From assembly GCF_900116705.1 (NCBI RefSeq), contig NZ_FPBP01000004.1:62001-126000 (forward strand): a DNA stretch of 64,000 nucleotides. Direction: 5' to 3'. Shown piece by piece: positions 19,233-30,317 of the stretch (its first letter is position 1; each line of letters starts with the position of its first letter). Position numbers and translations under genes: made by a program. Under the pieces are notes generated by a model. The model did not search any database. It was not told the DNA's origin and was given only the letters and a program-made list of their open reading frames with translations. The stretch comes from Halomonas korlensis (GTDB lineage Bacteria > Pseudomonadota > Gammaproteobacteria > Pseudomonadales > Halomonadaceae).

Positions 19233-21662
19233 ATGGTGGTGATGAATGTGGCAGCGAAAACACTGCTGTGTGCGCTAGCGCTGTCGTTGGCTAACGTGGC
19301 CTTGGCACAAGGCAGCGTCGACTCCCAACGAGAATCTTGGGTCATCACCGCGCGCCAGGGACAACTCGACGAAGCAATCAATGGCCTCTCGCGTCTCTAT
19401 GACCAGACCGCTGACCAAGCCGTTCTTGATGACCTGCTTGCGCTGATGGTGCGCAGCGAACGCTATCGCCAGGCCCTGGATGTCTGTGTCTCGTGCAGTG
19501 TCGATGACTATTCCGATATCAGCCTGGAAGCGTTAGGCCGTGCGGCACGTCTGGCCGGTGAATACACGCGCTCACAGGATTTCTACCTGGCCCTGACCTA
19601 CCGCGACCCGAACAATGACCAGGCATGGCTTGGCCTGGCCCTGACAAATATCGAGCAGGGCTATCATAATTCCGCCAACTGGGCCCTGACCCGCTATGAA
19701 GAGCGTTTCGGACGTGACCAACAGTGGCTTGAGGCTCGTGCCTTCCTGGCCACTCGAAGTGGCAATCCCATAGCAGAACTCCAGACCCGACAATTACTCG
19801 TCGAACAACAGCCGCAGAATGAAGAGGAAATCAAGTCCCTCTATCGCTTGGCCATTACGTTGGGAGCCCGCGGCGCCGCCGAGCGCCTGATGCAGGATCA
19901 CCCCGCTCTTTTTACCGAGTCAGACCGTCTGTGGCTGCGTTATTACGATGGGGTAGGCAAGATTCGTCTGGCCCAAAGCACCAATGAAATAGTTCGCGCC
20001 GAAGCGGGCCTGGCCGATCTGGAGGCAGTCATCGCTGCATCCAACGCGGCCCCCGGGCTGGTACAGCGTGCTCAGTATGACAAGGTCGTCGCCCTTGCAA
20101 TGCTGCGTCGGTTCGAGGAAGCCGAGACCCTCGCGACGCAACTGGAAGCCCGCTACGGCCCACTGCCCAACTACGTACGTGAGTCGCGTGCCGATGCACT
20201 CAGCGGCCTGGGCCGTCCAGACAAGGCGCGTGATATCTATGTGTCGCTGATCGCCTCAAATCCTCGCCTTGCGCGCGACCTGAACCATCCGCGTTACGAG
20301 TCACTGATCTATACCTATGCCGATACACGTCAATACGACGAAGCGGAACAGGTGCTGAATCAGTGGATGACAGAAGAGCCCGCTTCGCGCTGGGATTTCA
20401 CTGGAACCCAGCGTATCAACAACCCCAACTACGAACGCGCTCATCACTTGGAGGTAATGCTCGCTGCCTGGCGCGGCGACGAGGATATCGCCTCAAGGCG
20501 CCTTGATGCCCTTGTCGAACAGGCCCCGGCTAACGCCACGTTGTGGCGTATCAAGGGGGATCTCAGCCGCTGGCGTGGCTGGCCTCGCCAGGCCGAAGAG
20601 AATTATCAGAAAGCGGCTCAGCTGATGGCACCCAGTGAACGCAACGTGCCCGGCTACGGCATCCTCATGTCACGTCTCGATCGCGGTGACTGGCGAGGTA
20701 ACGTAAAGACTATCGAGCAGCACATTGCCGAGGATCCACCCAGTGTCTCGTTGGATGGCCTGACCCGAGAGCTGCGTGAGCAGCGGGCGGGCCGGTTCAG
20801 CGTCAAAGGCTCGCGTGGCGACAGTACCGGATCCGGTGTACAGAGTTCACGCGATTGGCGCTATGAGACGCTGCTGGAGGCTCCGCGCAACGACGCCGGC
20901 TCGCGCTTCTTCGCTCAGCGCATTGGGCTGTACGGTGAGTACGACGATGAACCGCTGCATGCCGCTTACACCGCTGCCGGTTATGAGTTCAACCTGTACC
21001 CCGCGATCCTCAAGCTAGCGATCGGCGAAGGCGCCCAGCTCAACGAGGACCCGCTGATCTGGGGTGAGTTCAACTATGCCGTGTCCGATCATTGGAGCGG
21101 TATTTTCAGCGCCGAAATCAATAGCGACGAGGTTCCCCTGCGGGCCTTGCGTGACGAGGTATACGCCGATCTCTACCGGCTTGAAGGGCGTTATCGCCGC
21201 GACGAATCCGGCACGGGCGGTGTCGGCCTGGCCTTCATGGACCTGGAAGACGGCAACCTGCGCCGTGCCATCTCGGGCTACTGGACCGAAGAACTTTACG
21301 GCCACGATGAATGGACCGTTACTGGCCAGCTGTTCGCCGGCGCATCGAAGAATGACGATGTCGAGGCGAGTTACTTCAACCCGCGCCGCGATGCCAGCCT
21401 GAGTGGTGAGCTTGAAGTCGGCCATACGCTGCCCCTGGGCTACCGCCAATCCTTCGTACAGACCCTGGTCCTGGGGGGCGGTGGTTACTGGCAGGACGAT
21501 TACGGCAGCGAACCAACCTGGGCCGTGGGATATCGGCACGCTTGGGAGTTCGAACCCAACGTCGTGTTCGAATACGGCATTTCACGCCAGAAATCCGTCT
21601 ACGACGGCGTTCCCGAGTACGGCAACTTCATCACTGCCGGTTTTGAATGGAGATTCCTGTGA
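19233..21662 (+). CDS. pgaA: Poly-beta-1,6-GlcNAc export porin PgaA
   Basis: First gene of the biofilm polysaccharide operon. The ~809-residue product has a signal peptide (MVVMNVAAKTLLCALALSLA...), a long periplasmic superhelix of TPR repeats (~30-500; for example EALGRAARLAGEYTRSQDFY, AWLGLALTNIEQGYHNSANW) and a C-terminal 16-strand outer-membrane barrel (~530-809) ending in aromatic GFEWRFL. It passes de-N-acetylated PNAG out of the cell. I use the ATG at 19233 with AAGGA upstream; an ATG at 19158 would place a non-signal extension before the signal peptide. Its end overlaps pgaB. Confidence 0.93.
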   Translation: MVVMNVAAKTLLCALALSLANVALAQGSVDSQRESWVITARQGQLDEAINGLSRLYDQTADQAVLDDLLALMVRSERYRQALDVCVSCSVDDYSDISLEALGRAARLAGEYTRSQDFYLALTYRDPNNDQAWLGLALTNIEQGYHNSANWALTRYEERFGRDQQWLEARAFLATRSGNPIAELQTRQLLVEQQPQNEEEIKSLYRLAITLGARGAAERLMQDHPALFTESDRLWLRYYDGVGKIRLAQSTNEIVRAEAGLADLEAVIAASNAAPGLVQRAQYDKVVALAMLRRFEEAETLATQLEARYGPLPNYVRESRADALSGLGRPDKARDIYVSLIASNPRLARDLNHPRYESLIYTYADTRQYDEAEQVLNQWMTEEPASRWDFTGTQRINNPNYERAHHLEVMLAAWRGDEDIASRRLDALVEQAPANATLWRIKGDLSRWRGWPRQAEENYQKAAQLMAPSERNVPGYGILMSRLDRGDWRGNVKTIEQHIAEDPPSVSLDGLTRELREQRAGRFSVKGSRGDSTGSGVQSSRDWRYETLLEAPRNDAGSRFFAQRIGLYGEYDDEPLHAAYTAAGYEFNLYPAILKLAIGEGAQLNEDPLIWGEFNYAVSDHWSGIFSAEINSDEVPLRALRDEVYADLYRLEGRYRRDESGTGGVGLAFMDLEDGNLRRAISGYWTEELYGHDEWTVTGQLFAGASKNDDVEASYFNPRRDASLSGELEVGHTLPLGYRQSFVQTLVLGGGGYWQDDYGSEPTWAVGYRHAWEFEPNVVFEYGISRQKSVYDGVPEYGNFITAGFEWRFL

Positions 21663-23629
21663 GCAAATGGATTGTTGCCATGCTGGCCTTGTCCTTGGCC
21701 ATGCCGGTCTTGGCGGTCACGAATTCAGGCCGCGACCCGGGACGCGATCCCGGTAAGTTCAGCGTGATCAGCTATCACGACGTGGTCGATCTGGAGCAGA
21801 CCCCGGAAATGAAGGTCTTTCCGCAAACGATCACTCGCAATTTGTTGGTCGAACATTTCAACCTATTCGCCGAGCTCGGCTATCACCCGGTCAGTTATCA
21901 GCAAATCATCGACGCACGTGAAGGCAGACAACCGCTGCCTGAAAATGCCGTTCTGCTGACCTTTGATGATGGTTACCGCAGCTTTCACGACATCGTCTAC
22001 CCACTGCTCAAGCTCTATGACTATCCGGCCATCACCGCCGTGGTCGGTAGTTGGCTGGATGTACCCGCCGGGGAGCAGGTGACCTACGGCGAAACGACGC
22101 TGCCCCGCGAACGCTTCATGACCTGGGCGCAGCTGAACGAGATCCAGCGGTCTCCGTTGGTCGAAGTCGCCTCGCATACCTATGACCTTCACAAGGGCAT
22201 TATCGGCAATCCGTTCGGCAACATGCAGCCGGCCGCCACGACAAGTTCCTGGTCGTCCTCGGGCTACGAGGGCGAAAGCGAGTATGTGACGCGCATACGC
22301 AACGACATGCAGATGACCCGCCAGCGTTTTCAAGACGAACTGGGCGAAGGGCCACGCATCATGGTCTGGCCTTACGGCGCCTACAGCAATGCATCGCTGG
22401 AGCTGGCTGCCGAGGCGGGTATGACGCATACCTTCAGTCTGCTCGGGAACGTCAACGAGGTGAATGGGAATCCAAAAGAGATGGGGCGTTACCTGATCGA
22501 TCAGGAAACCTCGCTGGAAACCTTGGAGGAGATTCTCGCCGACCGTACATGGGAGCGTGGCGTCGAGCGTGTCGTGCATGTCGATCTGGATTACGTCTAT
22601 GACGAGGACGAAGTCCAGCAGGGAAAGAATCTGGATGTCCTGCTTGATCGCGTCAAGCAGCAGGGCGTAAGCACAGTGTACCTGCAGGCCTACGCCGACG
22701 ACGATGGCGATGGCGTGGCAGAGGCCCTGTATTTCCCTAATCGCCACATGCCAATGAAGACCGACCTCTTCAACCGCGTTGCCTGGCAACTCAAGAAGCG
22801 TGCCGGAGTCAAGGTCTACGCTTGGATGCCGGTCATGGCCTTCGACCTGGGTGAGGATTACCAGTACGTCACTGACGCTCGCCACGGCCAGCCCAACCCG
22901 GACTACTACCAGCGCCTGTCACCCTACGTCGAGAAGAACCGCCGGATCATCAGCGAGATCTACGAGGATCTTGGCCGCATGACCAAGTTCGACAGCCTGC
23001 TGTTTCACGACGATGGGCTTCTGAACGACTTTGAAGACGCCGGCCCGGATGCGCTGCAGTGGTATGCACGCAAATGGAACCTGCCCGACAGCGTGGCCAA
23101 TATCCGCCAAGACGACGAAAAAATGGCCGAGTGGACCCGGCACAAGACGCAGTTTCTGATCGATTTCACTTATGAACTGCGCAATGCCGCCGATCGTTAT
23201 CGCCAGTATGACAATAAGCGCTTCCTGATCGCTCGCAATATGTATGCGTCGGTGGTCCTCGAACCCGAGAGTGAGGCGTGGTTTGCCCAGAATCTCGAAG
23301 CGTTCGGCAAGGCTTACGATTATACCGCCGTCATGGCCATGCCCTATATGGAAGGTGCCGAGGATGCGGATCGCTGGCTGAAGCAACTCGCTAATGAAGC
23401 CTTGAAGCTTGTTCCCGCTGACCGCCTGATCTTCGAACTCCAGGCCACCGACTGGCGTGACCAGACGCAGATCCCCAGCGAAACACTGGCCCACTGGATG
23501 GGAGTAATACGCAACGAGGGAATTCAAAATTATGGCTACTACCCCGATGACTTTATCAATGATCATCCCGATATCGGAGTGCTGCGGCGGAACTTCTCAT
23601 TGACGAACCAACTGGGGGAGGCGCGATGA
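21659..23629 (+). CDS. pgaB: Poly-beta-1,6-GlcNAc N-deacetylase PgaB
   Basis: Two-domain periplasmic enzyme of ~656 residues. The N-terminal polysaccharide deacetylase (CE4-like) domain has SYHDVVD (~38-44), the metal/catalytic TFDDGY (~101-106) and VASHTYDLHKG; the C-terminal GH13-like/hydrolase domain has VVHVDLDYVYDED, YAWMPVMAFDLGEDY, LLFHDDGLLNDFEDAG and WFAQNLEAFGKAYDYTAVMAMPY (in pieces). It partly deacetylates PNAG so that PgaA can export it. The GTG at 21659 overlaps the pgaA stop (GTGA) and gives a signal peptide; an in-frame ATG lies at 21647. Unlike E. coli PgaB, no lipobox cysteine is visible, so it is probably soluble in the periplasm. Confidence 0.94.
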   Translation: MSKWIVAMLALSLAMPVLAVTNSGRDPGRDPGKFSVISYHDVVDLEQTPEMKVFPQTITRNLLVEHFNLFAELGYHPVSYQQIIDAREGRQPLPENAVLLTFDDGYRSFHDIVYPLLKLYDYPAITAVVGSWLDVPAGEQVTYGETTLPRERFMTWAQLNEIQRSPLVEVASHTYDLHKGIIGNPFGNMQPAATTSSWSSSGYEGESEYVTRIRNDMQMTRQRFQDELGEGPRIMVWPYGAYSNASLELAAEAGMTHTFSLLGNVNEVNGNPKEMGRYLIDQETSLETLEEILADRTWERGVERVVHVDLDYVYDEDEVQQGKNLDVLLDRVKQQGVSTVYLQAYADDDGDGVAEALYFPNRHMPMKTDLFNRVAWQLKKRAGVKVYAWMPVMAFDLGEDYQYVTDARHGQPNPDYYQRLSPYVEKNRRIISEIYEDLGRMTKFDSLLFHDDGLLNDFEDAGPDALQWYARKWNLPDSVANIRQDDEKMAEWTRHKTQFLIDFTYELRNAADRYRQYDNKRFLIARNMYASVVLEPESEAWFAQNLEAFGKAYDYTAVMAMPYMEGAEDADRWLKQLANEALKLVPADRLIFELQATDWRDQTQIPSETLAHWMGVIRNEGIQNYGYYPDDFINDHPDIGVLRRNFSLTNQLGEAR

Positions 23630-24873
23630 ATGCCATGGAATTACTCGCCCTCTTTACTATCGGTTATCCCAGCCTGATGGCCACGGTGTGGATCTGTGGC
23701 GGCCTGTACTATTTTTTTCATTGGGAACGCAAGCAGACAGAGAAGCCGGCCTCGGCCAGCGACCCCAACGCCCCTCGCGTCTCTATTCTGGTGCCCTGTC
23801 ATAATGAAGGAAAAAACATCGACGAGACAATTCATCACCTGTTTTGTCAAAACTACCTGAATCTCGAGATAATCGCCATCAACGATGGCAGCCATGACGA
23901 CACCGGCGACCGCTTGGATACGCTAGCCCGCCAGTACCCTGCACTGAAAGTCCTGCATCAGGTCAACCAGGGCAAAGCCAGCGCAATGAACAATGGCTTG
24001 ATACATGCAAGCGGCGAAATCATTGTCGGTATAGACGGCGATGCCGTACTCGACTACGACGCGGTCTGCTGGATGGTCGAACATTTCCTGTACAGCCCTC
24101 GGGTTGGCAGCGTCACAGGCAATCCACGAGTACGTACACGCTCTACGGTAATTGGAAAGATCCAGACAGGCGAGTTCTCCTCAATTATCGGCTTGATCAA
24201 GCGCGCACAACGCATCTACGGCATGGTCTTCACCATCTCGGGCGTTATTTGTGCCTTTCGCCGCAGTGCATTGGAACAGATCGGCGGGTGGAGCACCGAT
24301 ATGATCACCGAGGACATCGATGTCAGCTGGAAACTGCAACTAAAAGGTTGGCAGGTTCGTTATGAGCCTCATGCGATGTGCTGGGTATTGATGCCAGAAA
24401 CCCTCCGCGGCTTGTTTCGCCAGCGCCTGCGTTGGGCACAGGGTGGTGCCGAGGCCTTCCTGCGCCATTTCGGCGAGGCAATCCGTTGGCGCAATCGCCG
24501 CTTCTGGCTACTACTTGCCGAATACATCATCAGTATTGTCTGGTGCTACTCAATGCTGACGCTAATTATACTGGGCCTGTTTGACCTGGCGCTGGCCTTT
24601 CCGAGTTGGGATGCGGCAGCCGCCTTGCTGAGTTCGTCTGCAGGGTTTCTGATGTTCCTTTGCTTGCTCCAGTTCAGCGTCAGTTTCTTTATCGACAGCC
24701 GCTATGACTATGACATGGCCAACTGCCTATTCTGGTGCATCTGGTATCCGTTCTTTTATTGGATTCTGAACATGCTGACTGCGGTCATCGCATTTCCCAA
24801 AGCCGTTATACGTCGCCGCGGTCAGCTTGCGACATGGAGCAGTCCCGACAGAGGAGAAGTCTTTCGTGAATAA
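23626..24873 (+). CDS. pgaC: Poly-beta-1,6-GlcNAc synthase PgaC
   Basis: A 415-residue inner-membrane family-2 glycosyltransferase that polymerises UDP-GlcNAc and pushes the chain across the membrane together with PgaD. One N-terminal helix (~10-32), the catalytic domain with SILVPCHNEGKNI, GKASAMNNG, DGD (137-139), TED (228-230) and QRLRW (266-270), and three or so C-terminal helices (~295-395). It starts at the ATG that overlaps the pgaB stop (ATGA). Confidence 0.95.
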   Translation: MNAMELLALFTIGYPSLMATVWICGGLYYFFHWERKQTEKPASASDPNAPRVSILVPCHNEGKNIDETIHHLFCQNYLNLEIIAINDGSHDDTGDRLDTLARQYPALKVLHQVNQGKASAMNNGLIHASGEIIVGIDGDAVLDYDAVCWMVEHFLYSPRVGSVTGNPRVRTRSTVIGKIQTGEFSSIIGLIKRAQRIYGMVFTISGVICAFRRSALEQIGGWSTDMITEDIDVSWKLQLKGWQVRYEPHAMCWVLMPETLRGLFRQRLRWAQGGAEAFLRHFGEAIRWRNRRFWLLLAEYIISIVWCYSMLTLIILGLFDLALAFPSWDAAAALLSSSAGFLMFLCLLQFSVSFFIDSRYDYDMANCLFWCIWYPFFYWILNMLTAVIAFPKAVIRRRGQLATWSSPDRGEVFRE

Positions 24874-25207
24874 CAAGCTTGGCTACATGGTTATCAGTAA
24901 TCCCAAACGGCGTGGGCTGGGATATCGTTTTAGAGACACCACCCTTGTCCTGGCCACCCTCAGCCTGTGGGGTCTGTTCGGCACGCAGACTTACCTAGCA
25001 ATGACGAGTGCCGAAATACTGGTCACCCAGGCTTACGTTCTGGGGATTCTCAAGATAACTGCCATCGACTTTGTCGCCGTCTTCATAATCTTCCATACTT
25101 GGGTGATTTTCGAACGCTCACTGTTTCGCAGGAGATTGAAGGCCTTTCACGGTCAGACGGTCCACACTCCCGAAACGGTACAGCCGCAATTCCAGCAACA
25201 AGGATGA
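24866..25207 (+). CDS. pgaD: PgaD-like accessory subunit of PNAG synthase
   Basis: A ~113-residue inner-membrane protein with two helices (~27-48 and ~62-88), the layout of PgaD, which binds PgaC and is required for polymerisation (in E. coli both bind c-di-GMP). Sequence is poorly conserved in the family; the call rests on topology and position as fourth gene of the operon. The GTG at 24866 overlaps the last eight bases of pgaC and has GAGGAG upstream. The C-terminus is Gln-rich. Confidence 0.85.
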   Translation: MNNKLGYMVISNPKRRGLGYRFRDTTLVLATLSLWGLFGTQTYLAMTSAEILVTQAYVLGILKITAIDFVAVFIIFHTWVIFERSLFRRRLKAFHGQTVHTPETVQPQFQQQG

Positions 25208-25533
25208 TGGAAAGAGCCGCCTGAGTCGTGGTCGAACAAACGTCCGGAACGCTCTTCATGCCTTCCAGCACGCTGGCCTTCAGCCGGCGTCGGTCGCTCG
25301 AGATAATCCCTTCCCGATAAGCTCCAACCGCTTGGCGAAGCGCACCAGCGGATCAATTCCACTTTTCAGCCCATGCCGGTCCAGCCCTCCACGAGGAGAA
25401 GCATTTCCTGGTGGCGAGTTGCTGCGCGATCTGAAAGGCAACATGGCGAGGGAACCCTCGAAGCCCTTGACACCCCCCGCGAACCAACCTGTTCTAGACT
25501 GAACGGATTTCCCGCCACATGAAGGACTACACC
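25208..25533 (+). promoter_or_regulatory. Intergenic region with a possible promoter for the following oxidoreductase gene
   Basis: No gene is visible in these 326 bases. TTGACA at 25467-25472 is a perfect -35 match; 17 bases later TGTTCT (25490-25495) is a weak -10. This would place a start site about 30 bases before the ATG at 25534. The consensus at -10 is poor, so confidence is limited. Confidence 0.35.
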
Positions 25534-26532
25534 ATGCCGTCACGCTACTTCACCATCAACGCTATCCCGCAGGGCACGCCGAGCCGCAAGCTGTTCGAGC
25601 TGCACGAGACCGAGCTGCCCGATCTGGCCGAGGGCGAGGTGCGCATTCGCAACACCTGGCTGTCGGTGGACCCCTACATGCGCGGGCGCATGACCGGCGT
25701 CAAGACCTATGTTGATCCCTTCGTCATCGGCGAGCCGCTGGAAGGCGCGGCGGTGGGCGAGGTCATCGAGTCGCGGGATTCCCGCCTGGCCGTGGGCGAC
25801 AAGGTCCGACACATGGCGGGCTGGCGGGACATCGCCCAGTTGCCGGGCGACCAGGTAGAGCCACTGCCAAGTTTCGAGGTACCGGAGCAGGCATATCTCG
25901 GCGTGCTCGGCATGCCGGGCATGACCGCCTGGACCGGCCTGAACCAGATCGCCGAGATGCGCGAAGGCGACAACGTGCTGGTCAGCGCCGCCAGCGGTGC
26001 GGTGGGCTCGTTGGCCGTGCAGCTGGCCAAGGCCCGGGGCGGAACCGTGGTGGGCATCGCCGGAGCGCCCGAGAAGCTTGAGTGGCTCGAGTCGCACGGC
26101 ATCAAGGCGGTGAGTTACCGCGAACGCGACGCCCAGCAGCTGACCGAGGCGCTCAAGGCGGCCTGCCCGGAGGGCTTCGATGTCTACTACGAGAACGTCG
26201 GCGGCGTCTGCCTGGAGGCGGCCCTCAACACCCTGCGACTCGGCGGTCGCATCGCCGTATGCGGGATGATCGCTCGCTACAACGCCGAGGGGCCGGCGCC
26301 AGGGCCGAGCAACCTGGCCATGCTGCTGATCCAGCGCCTGCGCATGCAGGGCTTCATCATCTTCGATCATTGGGCCGACTATACGCGCTTTCTGGAAGAG
26401 GTCGGCCCGCAGGTGGCCAAGGGCGAGATCGACTACGCCGAAACCGTCGAGGAAGGCCTCGAGCGCACGCCAGATGCCTTCCTGGCGCTGTTCGAGGGCG
26501 CCAATACCGGCAAGATGCTGGTGCGGCTCTGA
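25534..26532 (+). CDS. NADP-dependent medium-chain oxidoreductase (CurA/YncB type)
   Basis: A 332-residue cytoplasmic zinc-independent reductase of the leukotriene B4 dehydrogenase/CurA group, which reduces alpha,beta-double bonds of enones with NADPH. Motifs: NTWLSVDPYMRGRM (~36-49), MPGMTAWTGL (~128-137), nucleotide-binding ASGAVGSLAVQLAKARG (~153-169), YYENVGG, and GFIIFDHW near the C-terminus. The ATG at 25534 has AAGGA seven bases upstream, so the in-frame ATG at 25519 is not used. Natural substrate unknown. Confidence 0.9.
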   Translation: MPSRYFTINAIPQGTPSRKLFELHETELPDLAEGEVRIRNTWLSVDPYMRGRMTGVKTYVDPFVIGEPLEGAAVGEVIESRDSRLAVGDKVRHMAGWRDIAQLPGDQVEPLPSFEVPEQAYLGVLGMPGMTAWTGLNQIAEMREGDNVLVSAASGAVGSLAVQLAKARGGTVVGIAGAPEKLEWLESHGIKAVSYRERDAQQLTEALKAACPEGFDVYYENVGGVCLEAALNTLRLGGRIAVCGMIARYNAEGPAPGPSNLAMLLIQRLRMQGFIIFDHWADYTRFLEEVGPQVAKGEIDYAETVEEGLERTPDAFLALFEGANTGKMLVRL

Positions 26533-26595
26533 ACGACGCGAGCCTCGGCTCCGGCTGACCACGGCGGGGGAAGGCGTAAGGCGTCGCAGCATGCC

Positions 26596-28560
<1,965 letters not shown>

Positions 28561-28662
28561 GTTCCGGTGAAGATGGTACTCCCTGTCCGGCATTGCAAGG
28601 TCAGCGTCGCTCGGATGGCAAGACCGAGTCAACGCACCGCAGGAAGCCCCTTGGCAGGCACC

Positions 28663-29271
28663 TCACGCCAAGGGCGGCTGCACGGCCAGCTGCACGGCGA
28701 TGGCGGCCAGCATCACGCCGATGACGCCATCGATGGCCCGCCAGGCCAGCGGCCGCGACAGCCAGGGCGCGAGCGCCGCGCCGCCCCAGGCCAGCAGGGC
28801 GAACCAGCTCACCGAGGCGCCGGCGGCGCCGGCCAGGAACAGCCCGGCGCTCTCCTGCTGGGCACCCACGGAAGGGATCAGCAGCAGGGTATCCAGGTAG
28901 ACCTGGGGGTTGAGCACCGTCACCGCCAGCGTGGCGAGCAGCACCTGGCGGCGAGTCCGTCCCCCCTTGGCGGCATCGAGCCCGGTGCGTCCCCGCGCGG
29001 CACGGATCAGCGCCTGGCCCGCCAGCCAGGCCAGGAAGGCCACGCCCAGCCAGCGCAGCACGTTCATGACCTCGGGAGCCGTCAGCAACAGGGCACCAAC
29101 CCCGAACATGCCCGCCGACAGCAGCAGCACGTCGCTGCTCATGCAGAGCCCGGCCGACCACCAGTGGTGCTGCCGATGCACCGCCTGGCCCAGCACGTAG
29201 GCATTCTGCGCGCCAATGGCGACGATGATGCCGCCACTGACGAAAAATCCGGTGATAAAGCTCTCCAGCAT
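28663..29271 (-). CDS. argO: LysE/ArgO-family basic amino acid exporter
   Basis: A 202-residue inner-membrane exporter with about six helices. The LysE/ArgO pattern is visible: SGGIIVAIGAQNAYVLGQA (~12-30), GLCMSSDVLLLSAGMFG, and the conserved TVLNPQVYLDTLLLIPSVG (~118-136). It probably exports arginine or lysine analogues. The divergent neighbour is an ArgP-type LysR regulator, as in E. coli, which strongly supports the assignment. Confidence 0.92.
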   Translation of the reverse strand: MLESFITGFFVSGGIIVAIGAQNAYVLGQAVHRQHHWWSAGLCMSSDVLLLSAGMFGVGALLLTAPEVMNVLRWLGVAFLAWLAGQALIRAARGRTGLDAAKGGRTRRQVLLATLAVTVLNPQVYLDTLLLIPSVGAQQESAGLFLAGAAGASVSWFALLAWGGAALAPWLSRPLAWRAIDGVIGVMLAAIAVQLAVQPPLA

Positions 29272-29400
29272 GCGCCTGCCTCATGGTTGCCTGGGATATT
29301 TTCGAAGCGAGTCACCGCCGGACATAAACGGAGGGTGCCAGCCTAGCGCGTTATCTATATATTAAAAAATCATTCTCCTAATGTTGCATCAGTTTTTCTT
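29272..29400. promoter_or_regulatory. Divergent argO-argP control region
   Basis: 129 bases between the two start codons. 29350-29385 is unusually AT-rich (TATCTATATATTAAAAAATC) for this genome and is the likely place of the argO promoter and ArgP binding. I assign no exact -35/-10. Confidence 0.5.
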
Positions 29401-30270
29401 ATGGTCGACTACAAGCTCCTGGAAGCCTTGGCCACGATAATGGAATGCGGCGGCTTCGAACGCGCCGGCGAAGCCCTGGGCCTCTCGCAATCGGCCATCT
29501 CGCAGCGCATCCGGGCGCTGGAGATTCGCCTCGGCCAGCCGGTACTGGTTCGCCACCCGGCGCTGGCGCCCACGCCGGCGGGCCAGCGCCTGCTCAACCA
29601 CCTGCAGCAGGTACGACTGCTTGAACGCGACCTGGCGACCACCCTGCCCACGCTGGAAACCGCCTCACCACGACTGCGCATCGCTCTCAACGCCGATAGC
29701 CTCGCCACCTGGTGGGCCGCCTCCATCGGCGATTATTGCCGCCAGGCCGGGGTGCTCCTCGACCTGGTAGTCGAGGATCAGGACGTCGGCCTCAAGCGCC
29801 TGCGCGACGGCGACGTGGCGGCCTGCCTGTGCGCCAGTTCCCAACCGATTGCCGGGGCGCGCTGCGTACCGCTCGGGCAGATGACCTACCTGCCGCTCGC
29901 CACCCCGGCCTACATCGACCGTTTCTTTTTCGATGGCTTGGGCGAGGCGGCCTTCCGCCAGGCACCGGCCATTGTCTACGGCCCCCACGACCAGCTTCAG
30001 CATCGCTTCCTGGCCCACTGTGGCTACCACGGCCCCTTTCCGTATCACCTCTGCCCTTCCTCGGAGGGCTTCGTGCGTCTGGCCCGCGCCGGGCTGGGCT
30101 ACGGCATGATCCCCCGCATGCAAGCGGCGGCTCAGCTGGCCGGCGGCGAGCTGGCCAGCATCGCTCCCGGCCAGGCGCTCGAGGTGCCGCTCTACTGGCA
30201 CTTCTGGCGTCACAGCGGCAACCTGCTGGCCGGGCTGACGACGCATCTGGAAGCGGTGGAACTGACCTGA
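29401..30270 (+). CDS. argP: LysR-family regulator ArgP
   Basis: A 289-residue LysR-type activator. The N-terminal winged helix-turn-helix reads LLEALATIMECGGFERAGEALGLSQSAISQRIRALE (split; ~6-41), and the effector domain (~90-289) matches ArgP, with the conserved SSEGFVRLARAGLGYGMIPRMQA near 220-242. In E. coli ArgP activates argO when arginine is high. It is divergent from the argO-type exporter with 129 bases between. No strong RBS precedes the ATG at 29401. Confidence 0.92.
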   Translation: MVDYKLLEALATIMECGGFERAGEALGLSQSAISQRIRALEIRLGQPVLVRHPALAPTPAGQRLLNHLQQVRLLERDLATTLPTLETASPRLRIALNADSLATWWAASIGDYCRQAGVLLDLVVEDQDVGLKRLRDGDVAACLCASSQPIAGARCVPLGQMTYLPLATPAYIDRFFFDGLGEAAFRQAPAIVYGPHDQLQHRFLAHCGYHGPFPYHLCPSSEGFVRLARAGLGYGMIPRMQAAAQLAGGELASIAPGQALEVPLYWHFWRHSGNLLAGLTTHLEAVELT

Positions 30271-30317
30271 CGGCGACAGCGTCTACACTGCCCACGAACC
30301 CCTCATCGGAGACGCCC

